Source: Streptococcus sp. HMSC072G04 (lineage in GTDB: Bacteria > Bacillota > Bacilli > Lactobacillales > Streptococcaceae). From it: a stretch of DNA of 64,000 nucleotides. The stretch is from positions 49,285 through 113,284 of the forward strand of contig NZ_KV812002.1 in NCBI RefSeq assembly GCF_001813295.1. Direction: 5' to 3'. The notes under the pieces are model-generated. The model did no database searches and was not told the DNA's origin. It was given only the letters and a program-made list of their open reading frames with translations. This document shows, in pieces, positions 1 through 10,451 of this stretch (the stretch's first letter is position 1; every line of letters starts with the position of its first letter). Position numbers and translations under genes: made by a program.

Positions 1-46
1 GAAATCGAATTCTAACGAATTACCGATTTCTGCCCCACTCTCTTTT
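1..46. repeat. Dispersed intergenic repeat, copy 1 (partial)
   Basis: The first ~46 bases match 56630-56675 almost base for base (one C/T difference before the CCCACTCTC stretch). The copy is cut by the window edge. In the second copy the same segment is the right half of a larger hairpin downstream of ebfC. Both copies lie at the 3' end of a minus-strand gene, so the element may act as a terminator or be a small non-autonomous repeat. Confidence 0.7.
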
Positions 47-69
47 TGATCCTCAAATAGTCATCATAA

Positions 70-99
70 AACCAGTTGAAACAGTGGTTTCAACTGGTT
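70..99 (-). terminator. Terminator-like hairpin after rnjA
   Basis: A perfect 13-bp stem (70-82 with 87-99) with a 4-base loop lies just past the rnjA stop codon. The T-tract on the minus strand is short, so termination may be assisted by the repeat at 1-46. Confidence 0.7.
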
Positions 100-105
100 G
101 TTTTG

Positions 106-1788
106 TTAATTTTCGTCATCTGGTGTGAGAATCATTGGGATAATGATAGGTTCACGTTCCGTGCTCTCGTATAAGAATGGGCGAAGGGCATTGACAATCG
201 CACCATTGACGGTTTGGATATTGGCATCTTTGTTCTTCAAGGCGATACGAATAGCATTGAAGAGAATGCGTTGGCTTTCACGAATCAGATCTCCTGATTC
301 ACGCATGTAGATAAAACCACGACTCAAGATGTCTGGTCCAGCCAGGATCATCTTCGATTTGAAGTCAACAGTCGCAACAGCAAGCACGACACCGTCTTCG
401 GAAAGGTCTCTCCGGTCACGAAGGACAGCAGCCCCGATTTCCCCGATGCGGTTTCCATCGACATAGATATCTTGAGCATTGAAGCTTCCTGCGATCCGAG
501 CAGAGTTGGCTGTAAGGGCAAGGACATCACCATTACTCATGATGAAGATATTGTCTTTTTCCACTCCGCAATCACGCGCAAGTCCTGCGTGGATCTTCTG
601 CATCCGGTATTCACCATGGACAGGCATGAAGTATTTTGGTTTGATCAAGCGGAGCATGAGTTTTTGTTCTTGTTGCCCCCCGTGTCCAGAAGTATGGATG
701 TTGTTGATCTTCCCGTGAATGACATCGACACCCGCTTCAGAAATCGTATTGATCAATTTATTCACACTGGTTGTATTTCCAGGAATTGGACTAGAAGAGA
801 AGATCACGGTATCTCCTGGTTGGAGTTGCACTTGGCGGTGCGTTCCGTTGGCAATCCGAGAGAGGGCTGCCATTGGCTCTCCTTGGCTTCCTGTACACAT
901 GATCAGGATTTCATTGGCCGCATAGTCTTTGATCTCATTTGGCTCGATAATAGTTCCAGCAGGGACCTTGATATAGCCAAGCTCGATTCCATTGACGATG
1001 GCTTTTTCCATTGAACGTCCAAAGACGACGATCTTGCGACCTGTCTTGACAGCTGCCTCAGCTGCTTGTTGGAGACGGAAGATATTCGAAGCAAAGGAAG
1101 CAAAAATGATGCGTCCGTGGATGCCTTCAATGATCTTCATGATGGATTGGCCAACTACTTTTTCAGAGTTGGTAAAGGTTGGGACTTCTGCGTTGGTTGA
1201 GTCTGAGAGCAGGCAGAGAACGCCTTCTTCTCCAAGGGCCGCCATACGATGGAGGTCAGCCGGTTCTCCAACAGGTGTGAAGTCAAATTTGAAGTCTCCG
1301 GTACAAACAATCTTTCCTTGAGGGGTGTGAATCACAATCCCTAAAGGTTCTGGAATCGAGTGAGTCGTACGGAAGAAGGTTGCTTTAAGATTTTTAAATT
1401 GAAGCTCAGTGTTTTGGTTGATTTCGTAGAGTTTGGCATCACGAAGAAGACCGTGCTCTTCTAATTTTCCACGGATCAAGGCAAGCGCCAAAGGTCCAGC
1501 GTAGATAGGGACATTGGCTTGCTTCAAAAGGAAAGGAATCCCACCGATGTGGTCTTCGTGTCCGTGGGTAATGAGGACCGCTTTGACGCGATCGATATTG
1601 TCAACGATATAAGAGTAATCTGGGATTACATAGTCGATCCCAAGGAGGTCGTCTTCTGGAAATTTGATTCCGGCATCGACAATGATGATTTCATCTTGGT
1701 ATTCAATCCCGTAGGTGTTTTTCCCGATCTCTCCGAGTCCACCAATGGCAAATACACCAACTTCTTCAGGTTTTAAGGTATAAGCCAT
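106..1788 (-). CDS. rnjA: Ribonuclease J (RNase J1 type)
   Basis: This is a beta-CASP metallo-beta-lactamase ribonuclease with 5'-3' exonuclease and endonuclease activity in mRNA decay and rRNA maturation. The zinc motif HGHEDH is at residues 75-80. A beta-CASP domain and C-terminal region follow, and the 560-residue length is standard for the family. It lies 3 bp downstream of rpoY and is probably co-transcribed with it, a conserved arrangement in Firmicutes. The J1 rather than J2 assignment rests on the rpoY linkage and overall look. The catalytic family is certain. Confidence 0.95.
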   Translation of the reverse strand: MAYTLKPEEVGVFAIGGLGEIGKNTYGIEYQDEIIIVDAGIKFPEDDLLGIDYVIPDYSYIVDNIDRVKAVLITHGHEDHIGGIPFLLKQANVPIYAGPLALALIRGKLEEHGLLRDAKLYEINQNTELQFKNLKATFFRTTHSIPEPLGIVIHTPQGKIVCTGDFKFDFTPVGEPADLHRMAALGEEGVLCLLSDSTNAEVPTFTNSEKVVGQSIMKIIEGIHGRIIFASFASNIFRLQQAAEAAVKTGRKIVVFGRSMEKAIVNGIELGYIKVPAGTIIEPNEIKDYAANEILIMCTGSQGEPMAALSRIANGTHRQVQLQPGDTVIFSSSPIPGNTTSVNKLINTISEAGVDVIHGKINNIHTSGHGGQQEQKLMLRLIKPKYFMPVHGEYRMQKIHAGLARDCGVEKDNIFIMSNGDVLALTANSARIAGSFNAQDIYVDGNRIGEIGAAVLRDRRDLSEDGVVLAVATVDFKSKMILAGPDILSRGFIYMRESGDLIRESQRILFNAIRIALKNKDANIQTVNGAIVNALRPFLYESTEREPIIIPMILTPDDEN

Positions 1789-1791
1789 GGA

Positions 1792-2022
1792 TTAGTACTC
1801 CGTTAGTTCAAAAGCACCTGACTCTTTCTCGTAAGCAAGGTGTTGCTCAGAAAGTGGTGTGATAAATTCAATGTTGAAATCTGTGTTTGCTTCAACCAAT
1901 TGACGTGCTTGGATGCGTCCTTCGCGTTCATTTGGTGCATCAATATCGAGATAAAGTGCATGCGTGGTTTCACGACGAGGGTTGCGGTCTTTTGTTTCCT
2001 GATAAAAAACTTTGTAAATCAT
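1792..2022 (-). CDS. rpoY: RNA polymerase epsilon subunit RpoY
   Basis: This 76-residue acidic protein matches the small DUF1447/RpoY family, the epsilon subunit of Firmicute RNA polymerase. The [11 protein letters not shown] start and the [12 protein letters not shown] segment are typical of streptococcal members. It is the first gene of an rpoY-rnjA operon and is preceded by a GAAAGGA-type ribosome binding site. Length and context agree with the family. Confidence 0.92.
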   Translation of the reverse strand: MIYKVFYQETKDRNPRRETTHALYLDIDAPNEREGRIQARQLVEANTDFNIEFITPLSEQHLAYEKESGAFELTEY

Positions 2023-2132
2023 GAAGTAATTTTCCTTTCATTATTTCGGCCCATTTGTTAGCTGCGAAGGAGTGCAATCACTAGAGTTTCCTACTCGCAA
2101 CTAGTGGACCTGATTCGATACAATTAATTATC

Positions 2133-2161
2133 ATTATATCATAAATTCGCCTGTAAGTAAA
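2133..2161 (-). promoter_or_regulatory. Promoter of rpoY-rnjA
   Basis: On the minus strand, TTTACT (2156-2161) and TATAAT (2133-2138) are separated by 17 bp. They leave a ~110-nt leader before rpoY with no ORF seen in it. Confidence 0.6.
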
Positions 2162-2265
2162 AGATAGACTGGAAAAGTCAGAGAGGCAAGGACCTATAAT
2201 AGAGAAGCTTTTGAGCGGTTTTGGATATGAAAATCCTGCGCTCTAGAGGAGAGTTTCGCTGGGAT

Positions 2266-2293
2266 TTGAAGGGAATTTGTAGTATAATATAAT
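2266..2293 (+). promoter_or_regulatory. Promoter of tsaB operon
   Basis: TTGAAG (2266-2271) and TATAAT (2288-2293) have a 16-bp spacer. An overlapping second TATAAT lies at 2283-2288. The start codon follows 22 bp later, after an AGAGGAG site. Confidence 0.6.
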
Positions 2294-2314
2294 CCAGTTC
2301 AAGAGGAGTAGGAA

Positions 2315-2998
2315 ATGAAATTATTAGCATTTGATACCTCGAGTAAGGCTCTTTCTGTAGCGATTTTAGAAGATGAGACTCTACTTGCAGAAACAACATT
2401 AACCATTAAAAAGAATCATAGTATTACCTTGATGCCGGTCATCGATTTTTTGATGCAACAGATCGACTTGACACCCAAGGACTTGGACCGCATCGTGGTG
2501 GCAGAAGGTCCTGGGAGTTACACTGGACTGCGCATTGCGGTCGCAACCGCAAAGACCTTGGCTCATACCTTAGGGATTGAATTGGTCGGGATTTCGAGCC
2601 TCTTAGCCTTAGTGCCAGATGATCTAGATGGTTTGGTAGTGCCCGTCATGGATGCCCGTCGGAACAACGTTTATGCAGGTTTTTACCAAGAAGATCAGCT
2701 GGTCGCACCAGAAGGGCATTTTCCATTTGAGGAAGTCCTAGAGCGTGCAGCGACCAGTGAGCAGGTCACCTTTGTCGGAGAAGTCACGGCCTTTAAGGAG
2801 CAGATTGCCTCTAGCCTGCCAAGGGCTACTTACTATGAAACCTTGCCAGATGCAGTGAAAATCGGACGTCTCGGTCTCAAACAAGCGCCTGTTAGCCTCC
2901 ATGATTTTGTCCCTCATTATCTCAAACGGGTCGAAGCGGAGGAAAATTGGCTCAAAGACCACACGGAAACAACGACCTCTTACATCAAGCGCCTATGA
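2315..2998 (+). CDS. tsaB: tRNA t6A biosynthesis protein TsaB
   Basis: TsaB is the ASKHA-fold partner that dimerises with TsaD for threonylcarbamoyl-adenosine (t6A37) synthesis on ANN-decoding tRNAs. The N-terminus begins MKLLAFDTSSKALSVAI and a conserved AEGPGSYTGLR segment follows near residues 65-75, both hallmarks of the family. The length of 227 residues is normal. It is the first gene of tsaB-rimI-tsaD and its stop codon overlaps the rimI start. Confidence 0.95.
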   Translation: MKLLAFDTSSKALSVAILEDETLLAETTLTIKKNHSITLMPVIDFLMQQIDLTPKDLDRIVVAEGPGSYTGLRIAVATAKTLAHTLGIELVGISSLLALVPDDLDGLVVPVMDARRNNVYAGFYQEDQLVAPEGHFPFEEVLERAATSEQVTFVGEVTAFKEQIASSLPRATYYETLPDAVKIGRLGLKQAPVSLHDFVPHYLKRVEAEENWLKDHTETTTSYIKRL

Positions 2999-3432
2999 TG
3001 AAAGGAACAATTAGGAAAGGGAGCATCCGGGATGCGGCCGCCATTATCGCTGTGATGGAAGATGTCTATGAAGCTAGTCCCTGGAAGTTAGAGCAGATTG
3101 AAGCTGATTTAGAGCAGGAATCGACCTCCTATTTCCTAGCTGTGGATGAAGAGCAAGTCCTTGGGTTTGTTGCTATTCAAGAGACTCTCTATGAAGCAGA
3201 GGTCCTACAGATTGCGGTCAAGCGTGCCTTTCAAGGCCAAGGCCTAGCTCAGCAGTTACTTGCGCAGTTGCCCGACCAAAAAGAGATTTTCTTAGAAGTG
3301 CGCGTGTCCAATCAACCGGCCCAAGGCCTATACAAAAAAATGCATTTTGAAGAAATTGCACGGAGGAAAAACTACTATCACGATCCCATAGAGGATGCTG
3401 TGATCATGAAGAGGAATCTAAATGAAAGATAG
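2995..3432 (+). CDS. rimI: Ribosomal protein alanine acetyltransferase RimI
   Basis: This GNAT-fold N-acetyltransferase (145 residues) probably acetylates the N-terminal alanine of ribosomal protein S18. The acetyl-CoA loop is visible as the [13 protein letters not shown] stretch, and the C-terminus has the family's [11 protein letters not shown] pattern. The start used is the ATG at 2995, which overlaps the tsaB stop. An upstream TTG in frame would add 16 residues unlike the family. The gene overlaps tsaD at its 3' end, so the three are translationally coupled. Confidence 0.93.
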   Translation: MMKGTIRKGSIRDAAAIIAVMEDVYEASPWKLEQIEADLEQESTSYFLAVDEEQVLGFVAIQETLYEAEVLQIAVKRAFQGQGLAQQLLAQLPDQKEIFLEVRVSNQPAQGLYKKMHFEEIARRKNYYHDPIEDAVIMKRNLNER

Positions 3433-4432
3433 ATATATTTTGGCTTTTGAGACATCTTGCGATGAGACCAGTGTGGCTGTCTTGAAAAATGACGACCAAC
3501 TCTTGTCCAATGTCATTGCCAGTCAAATCGAAAGTCACAAGCGTTTTGGTGGGGTGGTGCCTGAGGTAGCCTCTCGTCACCATGTGGAAGTCATCACCGC
3601 TTGTATTGAAGAAGCCCTGGAAGAAGCCGGCATCACAGAAGCCGATGTCACAGCTGTGGCTGTTACCTACGGTCCAGGCCTGGTTGGGGCTCTCTTGGTC
3701 GGCCTAGCTGCAGCCAAGGCCTTTGCCTGGGCGCACGGCCTCCCTTTGATTCCTGTCAATCATATGGCAGGGCACTTGATGGCCGCTCAAAGCGTCGAGC
3801 CCTTAGAGTTTCCACTTTTGGCCTTGCTGGTGAGTGGAGGACATACCGAGCTAGTCTACGTCAGTGAAGCTGGTGATTATAAGATCGTCGGAGAGACCCG
3901 TGATGACGCTGTCGGAGAGGCTTATGACAAGGTCGGGCGCGTCATGGGCTTGACCTATCCAGCAGGACGTGAGATTGATCAGTTGGCCCACCAAGGATCT
4001 GATATCTATGATTTCCCACGGGCCATGATCAAGGAAGACAATCTGGAATTCTCCTTTTCAGGGCTCAAATCGGCCTTTATCAATCTGCACCATAATGCCG
4101 AGCAAAAAGGAGAAAGTCTCTCCAATGCGAACCTGTCAGCGAGTTTCCAAGCAGCCGTCTTAGACATTCTCATGGCCAAGACCAAGAAAGCTTTGGAGAA
4201 ATATCCAGTCAAGACTCTAGTCGTCGCTGGTGGCGTCGCAGCCAACCAAGGCCTTCGTGAACGCTTGGCTTCTGAGATCACCGATGTTAAGGTCATCATT
4301 CCGCCTCTGCGCCTCTGTGGGGACAATGCAGGGATGATCGCCTATGCCAGTGTCAGCGAGTGGAATAAAGAAAACTTCGCAGGCTGGGACCTCAACGCCA
4401 AACCAAGCCTAGCCTTTGAAGGAATCGAATAA
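3422..4432 (+). CDS. tsaD: tRNA N6-threonylcarbamoyladenosine transferase TsaD
   Basis: TsaD transfers the threonylcarbamoyl group to A37 of tRNA. The 336-residue protein begins [20 protein letters not shown] and carries the HMAGHL metal-binding motif and the LVSGGHTE phosphate-binding loop. It is the last gene of the t6A operon and is followed directly by a terminator. Confidence 0.96.
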   Translation: MKDRYILAFETSCDETSVAVLKNDDQLLSNVIASQIESHKRFGGVVPEVASRHHVEVITACIEEALEEAGITEADVTAVAVTYGPGLVGALLVGLAAAKAFAWAHGLPLIPVNHMAGHLMAAQSVEPLEFPLLALLVSGGHTELVYVSEAGDYKIVGETRDDAVGEAYDKVGRVMGLTYPAGREIDQLAHQGSDIYDFPRAMIKEDNLEFSFSGLKSAFINLHHNAEQKGESLSNANLSASFQAAVLDILMAKTKKALEKYPVKTLVVAGGVAANQGLRERLASEITDVKVIIPPLRLCGDNAGMIAYASVSEWNKENFAGWDLNAKPSLAFEGIE

Positions 4433-4440
4433 GAAAAAGG

Positions 4441-4475
4441 AGCCAATTGGATGTGCAAGGTCCAATGGCTTTTTT
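4441..4475 (+). terminator. Terminator of tsaB-rimI-tsaD
   Basis: An AGCCAATTGGA / TCCAATGGCT stem with one bulge is followed by TTTTTT. The remaining stretch up to 4650 holds a TATAAT box near 4614 that probably serves azlC, and no ORF. Confidence 0.75.
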
Positions 4476-4650
4476 GCTGGGATCTCACCAACTAGTAGCG
4501 GATTTGCGAGTCAAAAGAAAATTCGGTATGATAGAAGGAATGAAAGATTGGCGAGGGAAGGGATTATAAAGCTTTCTCTCTCATTGGTCCTTTTTCAACC
4601 TTTTTTCTTGTGTTATAATAGAGGTTAATGATTCAGAAAGGAGTGAGAGA

Positions 4651-5346
4651 GTGGAAAAAGATTTTTGGCAGGGGGTGAGGGACGCGCTACCGACGGCTTT
4701 GGGCTATATCAGTATTGGCCTGGCTTGTGGTGTGGTAGCGTCTCCCTATCTTTCTCCTTTGGAGATGGCCTTGATGAGTGTATTGGTCTATGCTGGGGCG
4801 GCCCAGTTTGCGATGATTTCTCTGATTGCGGCCCACTCTTCGATCTTGAATATGGCCTTGACGGTGTGTTTGATCAATCTCCGTAATATGTTGATGAGTC
4901 TGCATACGTCGTCTGACTTTAAGGATGCTAGTCTCGCTCATACCATTGGGATTGGAAGCCTCCTGACCGATGAGAGTTATGGGGTCTACTTGAGTGAGAA
5001 GTTAAAGACGGATACCATTACAGTTCCTTGGATGCATGGGAACAATCTAGTAGGCTATGTGGCCTGGATCAGTGCGACGGTTATCGGAACAGCTCTAGGC
5101 TCTCTCCTACCTGATCCAAAGGCTTTTGGGCTTGATTTTGCTTTAGTGGCTATGTTTATTGGGATTTTTGCAGCCCAGTTTCAAGGAATGCAACTGACAG
5201 AAAAGACCAAGACCATGCTCATGGTGCTGTTAGCAGTAGCAGTGAGTTTCTTTTTCTTACTCTTTTTTGTTTCGCAACCGCTAGCTGTGCTAGCTGCGAC
5301 CTTGATCGGCTGTTTTGTGGGGGTGGTCTGTGATGCGCGTGAATAA
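4651..5346 (+). CDS. azlC: AzlC family branched-chain amino acid exporter, large subunit
   Basis: AzlC is the large membrane subunit of the AzlCD exporter for branched-chain amino acids and analogues. The 231-residue protein is highly hydrophobic. It has the family's GxxDALPTALGYISIGLACG N-terminal region and the GIGSLLTDESYGVYL segment. Translation starts at GTG 4651 behind an AAAGGAG site. The 3' end overlaps azlD. Confidence 0.92.
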   Translation: MEKDFWQGVRDALPTALGYISIGLACGVVASPYLSPLEMALMSVLVYAGAAQFAMISLIAAHSSILNMALTVCLINLRNMLMSLHTSSDFKDASLAHTIGIGSLLTDESYGVYLSEKLKTDTITVPWMHGNNLVGYVAWISATVIGTALGSLLPDPKAFGLDFALVAMFIGIFAAQFQGMQLTEKTKTMLMVLLAVAVSFFFLLFFVSQPLAVLAATLIGCFVGVVCDARE

Positions 5347-5659
5347 TTATATCTTCATGGCCATTCTGGCCTCAGCCCTCGTTACCTGGATTCCTCGGAT
5401 CTTGCCCTTCCTCTTAGTCAAATACAAGGGACTGCCGGCTCCTGTAACCCGCTTTCTCAAATACTTGCCCATTTCCATTATCTTTGCCTTGGTTTTATCA
5501 AGCTTAGTAGATGGGAAAATTGGAAGCCCCCCGCAGCTCCACTGGTTGGACCTAGTGGTGACCATTCCCAGTCTCTTTGTAGCCTTTCGTTACAAAAACC
5601 TTATGGGAACCGTTTTGTTTGGAATTGTCTTGATCGCCCTATTACGATTGGTATTTTAA
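5333..5659 (+). CDS. azlD: AzlD family branched-chain amino acid exporter, small subunit
   Basis: This 108-residue membrane protein with about four hydrophobic segments is the AzlD partner of AzlC. The ATG at 5333 overlaps azlC by 14 bp and is preferred over an upstream TTG. The sequence TWIPRILPFLLV and the SIIFALVLSSL segment are typical of the family. It is translationally coupled to azlC. Confidence 0.9.
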   Translation: MRVNNYIFMAILASALVTWIPRILPFLLVKYKGLPAPVTRFLKYLPISIIFALVLSSLVDGKIGSPPQLHWLDLVVTIPSLFVAFRYKNLMGTVLFGIVLIALLRLVF

Positions 5660-5704
5660 ATGTAAAAATATGTTACAAGAAGGTTACAATTATTATAAAA
5701 AAAC

Positions 5705-5732
5705 TTGATTTTTGTAATAATTGGAGTATAAT
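5705..5732 (+). promoter_or_regulatory. Promoter of lipoprotein gene
   Basis: TTGATT (5705-5710) and TATAAT (5727-5732) have a 16-bp spacer. The ATG follows 29 bp later. Confidence 0.6.
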
Positions 5733-5761
5733 GGGAGTCAGAAAGATAAAAAGGTGATCTT

Positions 5762-6424
5762 ATGAAAAAATCAATCTTCCGTTGGAGTGCCGCTGTTCTG
5801 GTGGCTGCTTCACTTGGTCTAGCTCTCGGTGGTTGTGGTGCAAAGGATAAAAAGACAGCTACCTCATCCGCAAAAGCATCTACCAGCAAGGTAGAGAAAA
5901 AAGCCAAAAGCAATAGCAAAAAGAGTGCAGCATCTTCTTCTCAGGCAAACGATACAGCTAGCTCTTCGACTCAAGCAAGTAGCGCGACAACTTCAAAAGA
6001 CTCTGGTAAGACCGAGAATGCGTCTGCTACGACGCAAGCTACTGTCCCTGCAGAATTGGTGGGAACTTGGGTAGGATCTAGCCCACAAGCGGATGCGATT
6101 AAAATGACAGTGGATGCCAATGGAGATGTGACAACAGTGGTTAGCTTCAAAAATGATAGCGAACCAACTCGGACAGCTACCTATACAGCAAGAGCCGTCC
6201 AAGCAACAGGCAATATCTACTATTGGGATTCAGAAGGATTGGATGGGGCTGATGCCTTGCTTCCAGGGATCACAGGTCTGGGTGTCGCTGACTTCCGACT
6301 CGAACCTGGTTTTATCTTGGAAGAAGGACACTATACACCGATTGTTTTCACAACGGCTACCAATACACCATTTGACTACAACAAATACAATGATTTCCGT
6401 TTTTCATTAACCAAAGAACAATAA
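5762..6424 (+). CDS. Secreted lipoprotein of unknown function
   Basis: The 220-residue protein has a lipoprotein signal peptide with the lipobox LGGCG (Cys near residue 25). A Lys/Ser/Ala/Thr-rich linker of roughly 75 residues follows, then a C-terminal globular domain starting around PAELVGTWVG. Streptococci have several such lipoproteins with a LVGTW domain, probably cell-surface sensors or carbohydrate/metal-related, but no function can be assigned. It has its own promoter and terminator, so it is monocistronic. Confidence 0.8.
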   Translation: MKKSIFRWSAAVLVAASLGLALGGCGAKDKKTATSSAKASTSKVEKKAKSNSKKSAASSSQANDTASSSTQASSATTSKDSGKTENASATTQATVPAELVGTWVGSSPQADAIKMTVDANGDVTTVVSFKNDSEPTRTATYTARAVQATGNIYYWDSEGLDGADALLPGITGLGVADFRLEPGFILEEGHYTPIVFTTATNTPFDYNKYNDFRFSLTKEQ

Positions 6425-6428
6425 AAAG

Positions 6429-6461
6429 ACGAACTCGATGGAAAATCGAGTTCGTTTTTTT
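6429..6461. terminator. Bidirectional terminator
   Basis: A perfect 11-bp stem (6429-6439 with 6445-6455), a short loop and T7 on the plus strand lie between the convergent lipoprotein and aquaporin genes. AAAAA on the plus strand before the stem gives a T-run on the minus strand. Confidence 0.85.
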
Positions 6462-6468
6462 AGATAGA

Positions 6469-7341
6469 TTAACGAAGATAGATAACTTTGAACAATAATA
6501 CAGCTAAGATAGCAGCAAGAATTGGGGCTACAACTGGTACCCAAGCATACCACCATTTAGAATCCCCTTTGTGTTCTCCCAAGATAGACTTTGGAAGGAA
6601 GGCATGGACCAAACGAGGACCAAAGTCACGTGCAGGGTTCAAACCAGGTCCAGTAGGACCTCCAAGTGACGTAACAAGAGCCATAACAAGGAAACCAAGA
6701 GCCAAGTGAGCAATTCCTAAACCTGAAGCGTGTGCTTGTGATAAAGCCAATTTTGCTGCTGATGTGCTAGCATCAAAGACTCCTCCTTGTTCAGCAGCAG
6801 CTTTTTGAGCAAGACCTGCAACTTCTGCACCAAAGAAATGTTTCGTCAAGCCGAGGGCACCAAAGAAAAGGACGAATGATCCGGCAAACTCGTTGATAAA
6901 GCCATTAATTGTAGCAGCTTTGCGTGATTCAGGAGTTCCTTTATCCAAACTAGAAATCGTTGAGAATGTTCCTAAGATGTTGTTAGGATTTTCAGTTTGG
7001 ATGTAGTATGGACGGTGAGTCGCAACGACAACCAATTGTCCAAACATAGCTCCAAGAAGTTGAGCAACGATGTATGGTAAAACATTTGCCCATGGGAAGA
7101 GTCCGCTAACTGCAAGTCCAAGAGTGAAGGCTGGGTTAATGTGGTTTCCTGAAACATTACCAAACATTAAGGCTGGAATCATTACTCCCATCCCATATCC
7201 GATCGCAATGACAAGCCAACCGCTTTGATGACCTTTTGTTCCTTTTAATTCGACGTTTGCAACTGCACCATTTCCGAGGATAAGCAGCAAAGCCGTTCCA
7301 ATAAACTCTGAAAAGAGTTTAACACTAAAATCAAAATCCAT
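6469..7341 (-). CDS. gla: Aquaglyceroporin (MIP family)
   Basis: This membrane channel of the major intrinsic protein family transports water and glycerol. The two NPA boxes are present: HINPAFTLG in the N-terminal half and LNPARDFGP in the C-terminal half. Asp after the second NPAR is typical of glycerol-permeable members. The start at 7341 (MDFDFSVKLF) is chosen because an AAAGGAG site lies 12 bp upstream. The longer frame to 7389 lacks one. The length of 290 residues fits lactic-acid-bacterial Gla-type channels with an extended loop. Confidence 0.9.
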   Translation of the reverse strand: MDFDFSVKLFSEFIGTALLLILGNGAVANVELKGTKGHQSGWLVIAIGYGMGVMIPALMFGNVSGNHINPAFTLGLAVSGLFPWANVLPYIVAQLLGAMFGQLVVVATHRPYYIQTENPNNILGTFSTISSLDKGTPESRKAATINGFINEFAGSFVLFFGALGLTKHFFGAEVAGLAQKAAAEQGGVFDASTSAAKLALSQAHASGLGIAHLALGFLVMALVTSLGGPTGPGLNPARDFGPRLVHAFLPKSILGEHKGDSKWWYAWVPVVAPILAAILAVLLFKVIYLR

Positions 7342-7462
7342 GATTCTAATAATCTCCTTTATAAATTTTATACCAATCCATTCTATCAAGTAAATACTAA
7401 CTTGTAAAGAATTTTTAAAAATTTTATTTCAATAGATGAAGAATAAAGTTAGTAAATTTCTA

Positions 7463-8671
<1,209 letters not shown>

Positions 8672-8754
8672 TCATTGTATCATAAAATGGATGTCATGAA
8701 TCAAAATAGTAGCTTCAATATTTGGTAATTTGTTTTATTTTTTTAGAAAAAAGC

Positions 8755-8782
8755 TTGCAAATTTTCCGAAAAGGAGTAAACT
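8755..8782 (+). promoter_or_regulatory. Probable lrgAB promoter
   Basis: TTGCAA (8755-8760) and TAAACT (8777-8782) have a 16-bp spacer, about 90 bp before lrgA. Nothing else is evident in 8636-8865. Confidence 0.4.
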
Positions 8783-8871
8783 GATAGGGATAAATGGATG
8801 TTTACTTCTAAGTAAGCAGAAGCGAGGATACGAATCCTTATTGGAAATGATCCATAAAAAGGGAGATGAAG

Positions 8872-9252
8872 ATGAAATTATATGTACAACTGACGATTAT
8901 ATTCACGATTTCATTAATTGGTGAAATCATTTCTGATGGGTTACACTTACCAATTCCTGGAAGTATGATCGGACTGTTGATCCTATTTTTATTATTGCAG
9001 TTTAAGTTATTACGCATGCGCCACGTCAATATGGTAGGAAATTTTTTATTAGCAAACATGACGATTCTGTTTCTTCCCCCTGCGGTCGGTATTATGGATA
9101 AGTTTCATGTGATTGCGCCTTATCTGTTTCCAATCATGTTGATTCTACTTGGAGCCTTGGTCATCAATGTGGCTTTAATTGCAATCGTGGTTAGTTTTAT
9201 AAAAAATCGTTTTGAGGGTGATTATCCAGAAGGGGGACGCAAGCATGGCTAA
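8872..9252 (+). CDS. lrgA: LrgA/CidA family holin-like protein
   Basis: The 126-residue protein has four hydrophobic segments and the LPIPGSMIGLL motif diagnostic of CidA/LrgA membrane proteins. These modulate murein hydrolase activity, autolysis and, in streptococci, pyruvate uptake together with LrgB. The ATG at 8872 is preferred over 8866 because the GGGAG site touches the latter. It overlaps lrgB by 8 bp. Confidence 0.9.
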   Translation: MKLYVQLTIIFTISLIGEIISDGLHLPIPGSMIGLLILFLLLQFKLLRMRHVNMVGNFLLANMTILFLPPAVGIMDKFHVIAPYLFPIMLILLGALVINVALIAIVVSFIKNRFEGDYPEGGRKHG

Positions 9253-9940
9253 TTTTGCGAGTAATCCTTTATTTGGGATTGTCTTATCTATTTGGGCTTA
9301 TTTGATTGGAATGTTAATTTTCCGCAGGTATCCCCATCCAATAACAACGCCACTTTTAGTGGCTACAGTAATCGTTATCTTATTCTTAATGATTACAGGA
9401 ATTTCTTATAAGGATTACTATGTCGGTGGTTCCCTGTTAAATCAGTTGATTGGACCATCAACAGTCGCCTTGGGGATTCCTCTCTATAAAAGTTTCCATT
9501 TGATGAAACATCATGCACGAAGTATTTTGATCGGCTCAACAGTAGCGGTTATTGTGAATACGATTTTTACAGCCTTGATCGCGAAAGCATTTGGGATGAA
9601 GTATTTTCTAGCTATTTCACTCTTTCCAAAATCGGTTACGACTGCAATGGCAGTTGGGATTACTGAAAAAATGCAAGGAATTACGACCATCACTCTTGTG
9701 GTAGTTGTAGCAACTGGATTATTAACAAGTGTCTTAGGTCCAACGATATTGAAACTGTTAAAAATAAAAGATCCAGTAGCTATTGGGTTAGCCCTTGGCG
9801 GTACAGGACATGCAGTAGGAACAGGGACAGCGTTTAAGTATGGTCATGTGGCCGGTGCTATGGCAGGATTGGCAATTGGGATCACAGGAATTTTGTATGT
9901 ATTCATTAGTCCAATTGTGGCTTCGATGATTTTATCCTAA
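9245..9940 (+). CDS. lrgB: LrgB family antiholin-like/pyruvate transport protein
   Basis: This 231-residue polytopic membrane protein is the LrgB partner. It has the conserved SLFPKSVTTAMAVGI and GGTGHAVGTG segments. Start ATG 9245 overlaps lrgA, with an AGGGGG site inside the lrgA 3' end. LrgAB forms a two-gene operon. It is the last chromosomal gene before the ICE. Confidence 0.92.
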   Translation: MANFASNPLFGIVLSIWAYLIGMLIFRRYPHPITTPLLVATVIVILFLMITGISYKDYYVGGSLLNQLIGPSTVALGIPLYKSFHLMKHHARSILIGSTVAVIVNTIFTALIAKAFGMKYFLAISLFPKSVTTAMAVGITEKMQGITTITLVVVVATGLLTSVLGPTILKLLKIKDPVAIGLALGGTGHAVGTGTAFKYGHVAGAMAGLAIGITGILYVFISPIVASMILS

Positions 9941-9959
9941 AACAATTTATTATTTTTCT

Positions 9960-9990
9960 GAGAGAGGCTCAAAAAGGCTCTCTTTCATTT
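9960..9990 (+). terminator. lrgAB terminator
   Basis: AGAGAG and CTCTCT arms flank an A-rich loop and are followed by TTTCATTTT. Confidence 0.55.
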
Positions 9991-10073
9991 TGTAGTGAAA
10001 GCTTAAAAATCCATCCGGAGTGAAAGAAGCTTTTCATGATTACTATCCAAAGCTTTTCCAAGCGTCTAAAAAA

Positions 10074-10082
10074 TGGTATAAT
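10074..10082 (+). promoter_or_regulatory. Original ebfC promoter stranded at the left ICE junction
   Basis: An extended -10 (TGG then TATAAT at 10077-10082) lies ~40 bp before the attL copy of the ebfC start codon. An AAGGAAT ribosome binding site follows. In an unoccupied chromosome this would drive ebfC. With the ICE inserted it drives only an eight-codon ORF (MMNMQDLI then stop). Confidence 0.6.
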
Positions 10083-10120
10083 GAACTGTAAATTTCAGAA
10101 GTTGGAAGGAATGTAATTAC

Positions 10121-10136
10121 TATGATGAATATGCAA
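10121..10136 (+). other. attL
   Basis: The sequence TATGATGAATATGCAA is identical to 56169-56184 and includes the ebfC start codon and first codons. Downstream the reading frame leaves ebfC and stops at TAA after eight codons. Confidence 0.85.
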
Positions 10137-10240
10137 GACTTAATTTAAGATTCTTAAAGTCTTGTTATTTATCAAAATACTGGTATTAAGGGATTTCGCA
10201 TCCGTTTAAATCAATAAATTATAGATGTGTTACAGTATAT

Positions 10241-10259
10241 TGGACAGTAAATGGACAGT
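10241..10259 (+). repeat. Candidate integrase arm-type sites, left end
   Basis: Two TGGACAGT copies are spaced 11 bp apart (10241-10248, 10252-10259). Near-identical TGGGCAG pairs lie at the right end of the ICE (56097-56114). Paired short direct repeats near both ends suit integrase N-terminal domain binding. Confidence 0.5.
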
Positions 10260-10282
10260 GACAGAGTGTTTGAAGGAGAGTA

Positions 10283-10304
10283 AAAGAGGCCAAAGTGCCT
10301 CTTT
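10283..10304 (+). terminator. Terminator near the ICE left end
   Basis: A perfect 8-bp stem (AAAGAGGC / GCCTCTTT) with loop and following T-rich sequence. It would stop read-through from the stranded ebfC promoter into the ICE. The rest of 10137-10413 shows no gene. Confidence 0.75.
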
Positions 10305-10413
10305 TATTATAAGAAATTGATACTTTTATTGTATAACTTGTTATTTTTTAGTTTTATCATAAATTCATACTTTAATAACAGTCTCTATCCTTTAGGTGAA
10401 AATACCGATTTTA

Positions 10414-10422
10414 TGGTATAAT
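10414..10422 (+). promoter_or_regulatory. Promoter of the Fic toxin-antitoxin operon
   Basis: An extended -10 (TGG then TATAAT, 10417-10422) lies ~30 bp before the antitoxin start. Confidence 0.6.
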
Positions 10423-10451
10423 AAGGATAACTCTATACAAGGAGGTGTGCC

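Noticed and set aside
472-1776. Several plus-strand ORFs across rnjA
   Set aside because: They are antisense shadows of a well-conserved gene, without ribosome binding sites.
2947-2994. TTG start giving RimI 16 extra residues
   Set aside because: The extension lies inside tsaB, has no ribosome binding site and is unlike the family; ATG 2995 overlaps the tsaB stop as usual.
8730-8924. 64-residue ORF upstream of lrgA
   Set aside because: It overlaps the lrgA start in another frame, covers the probable promoter and has no ribosome binding site or family resemblance.
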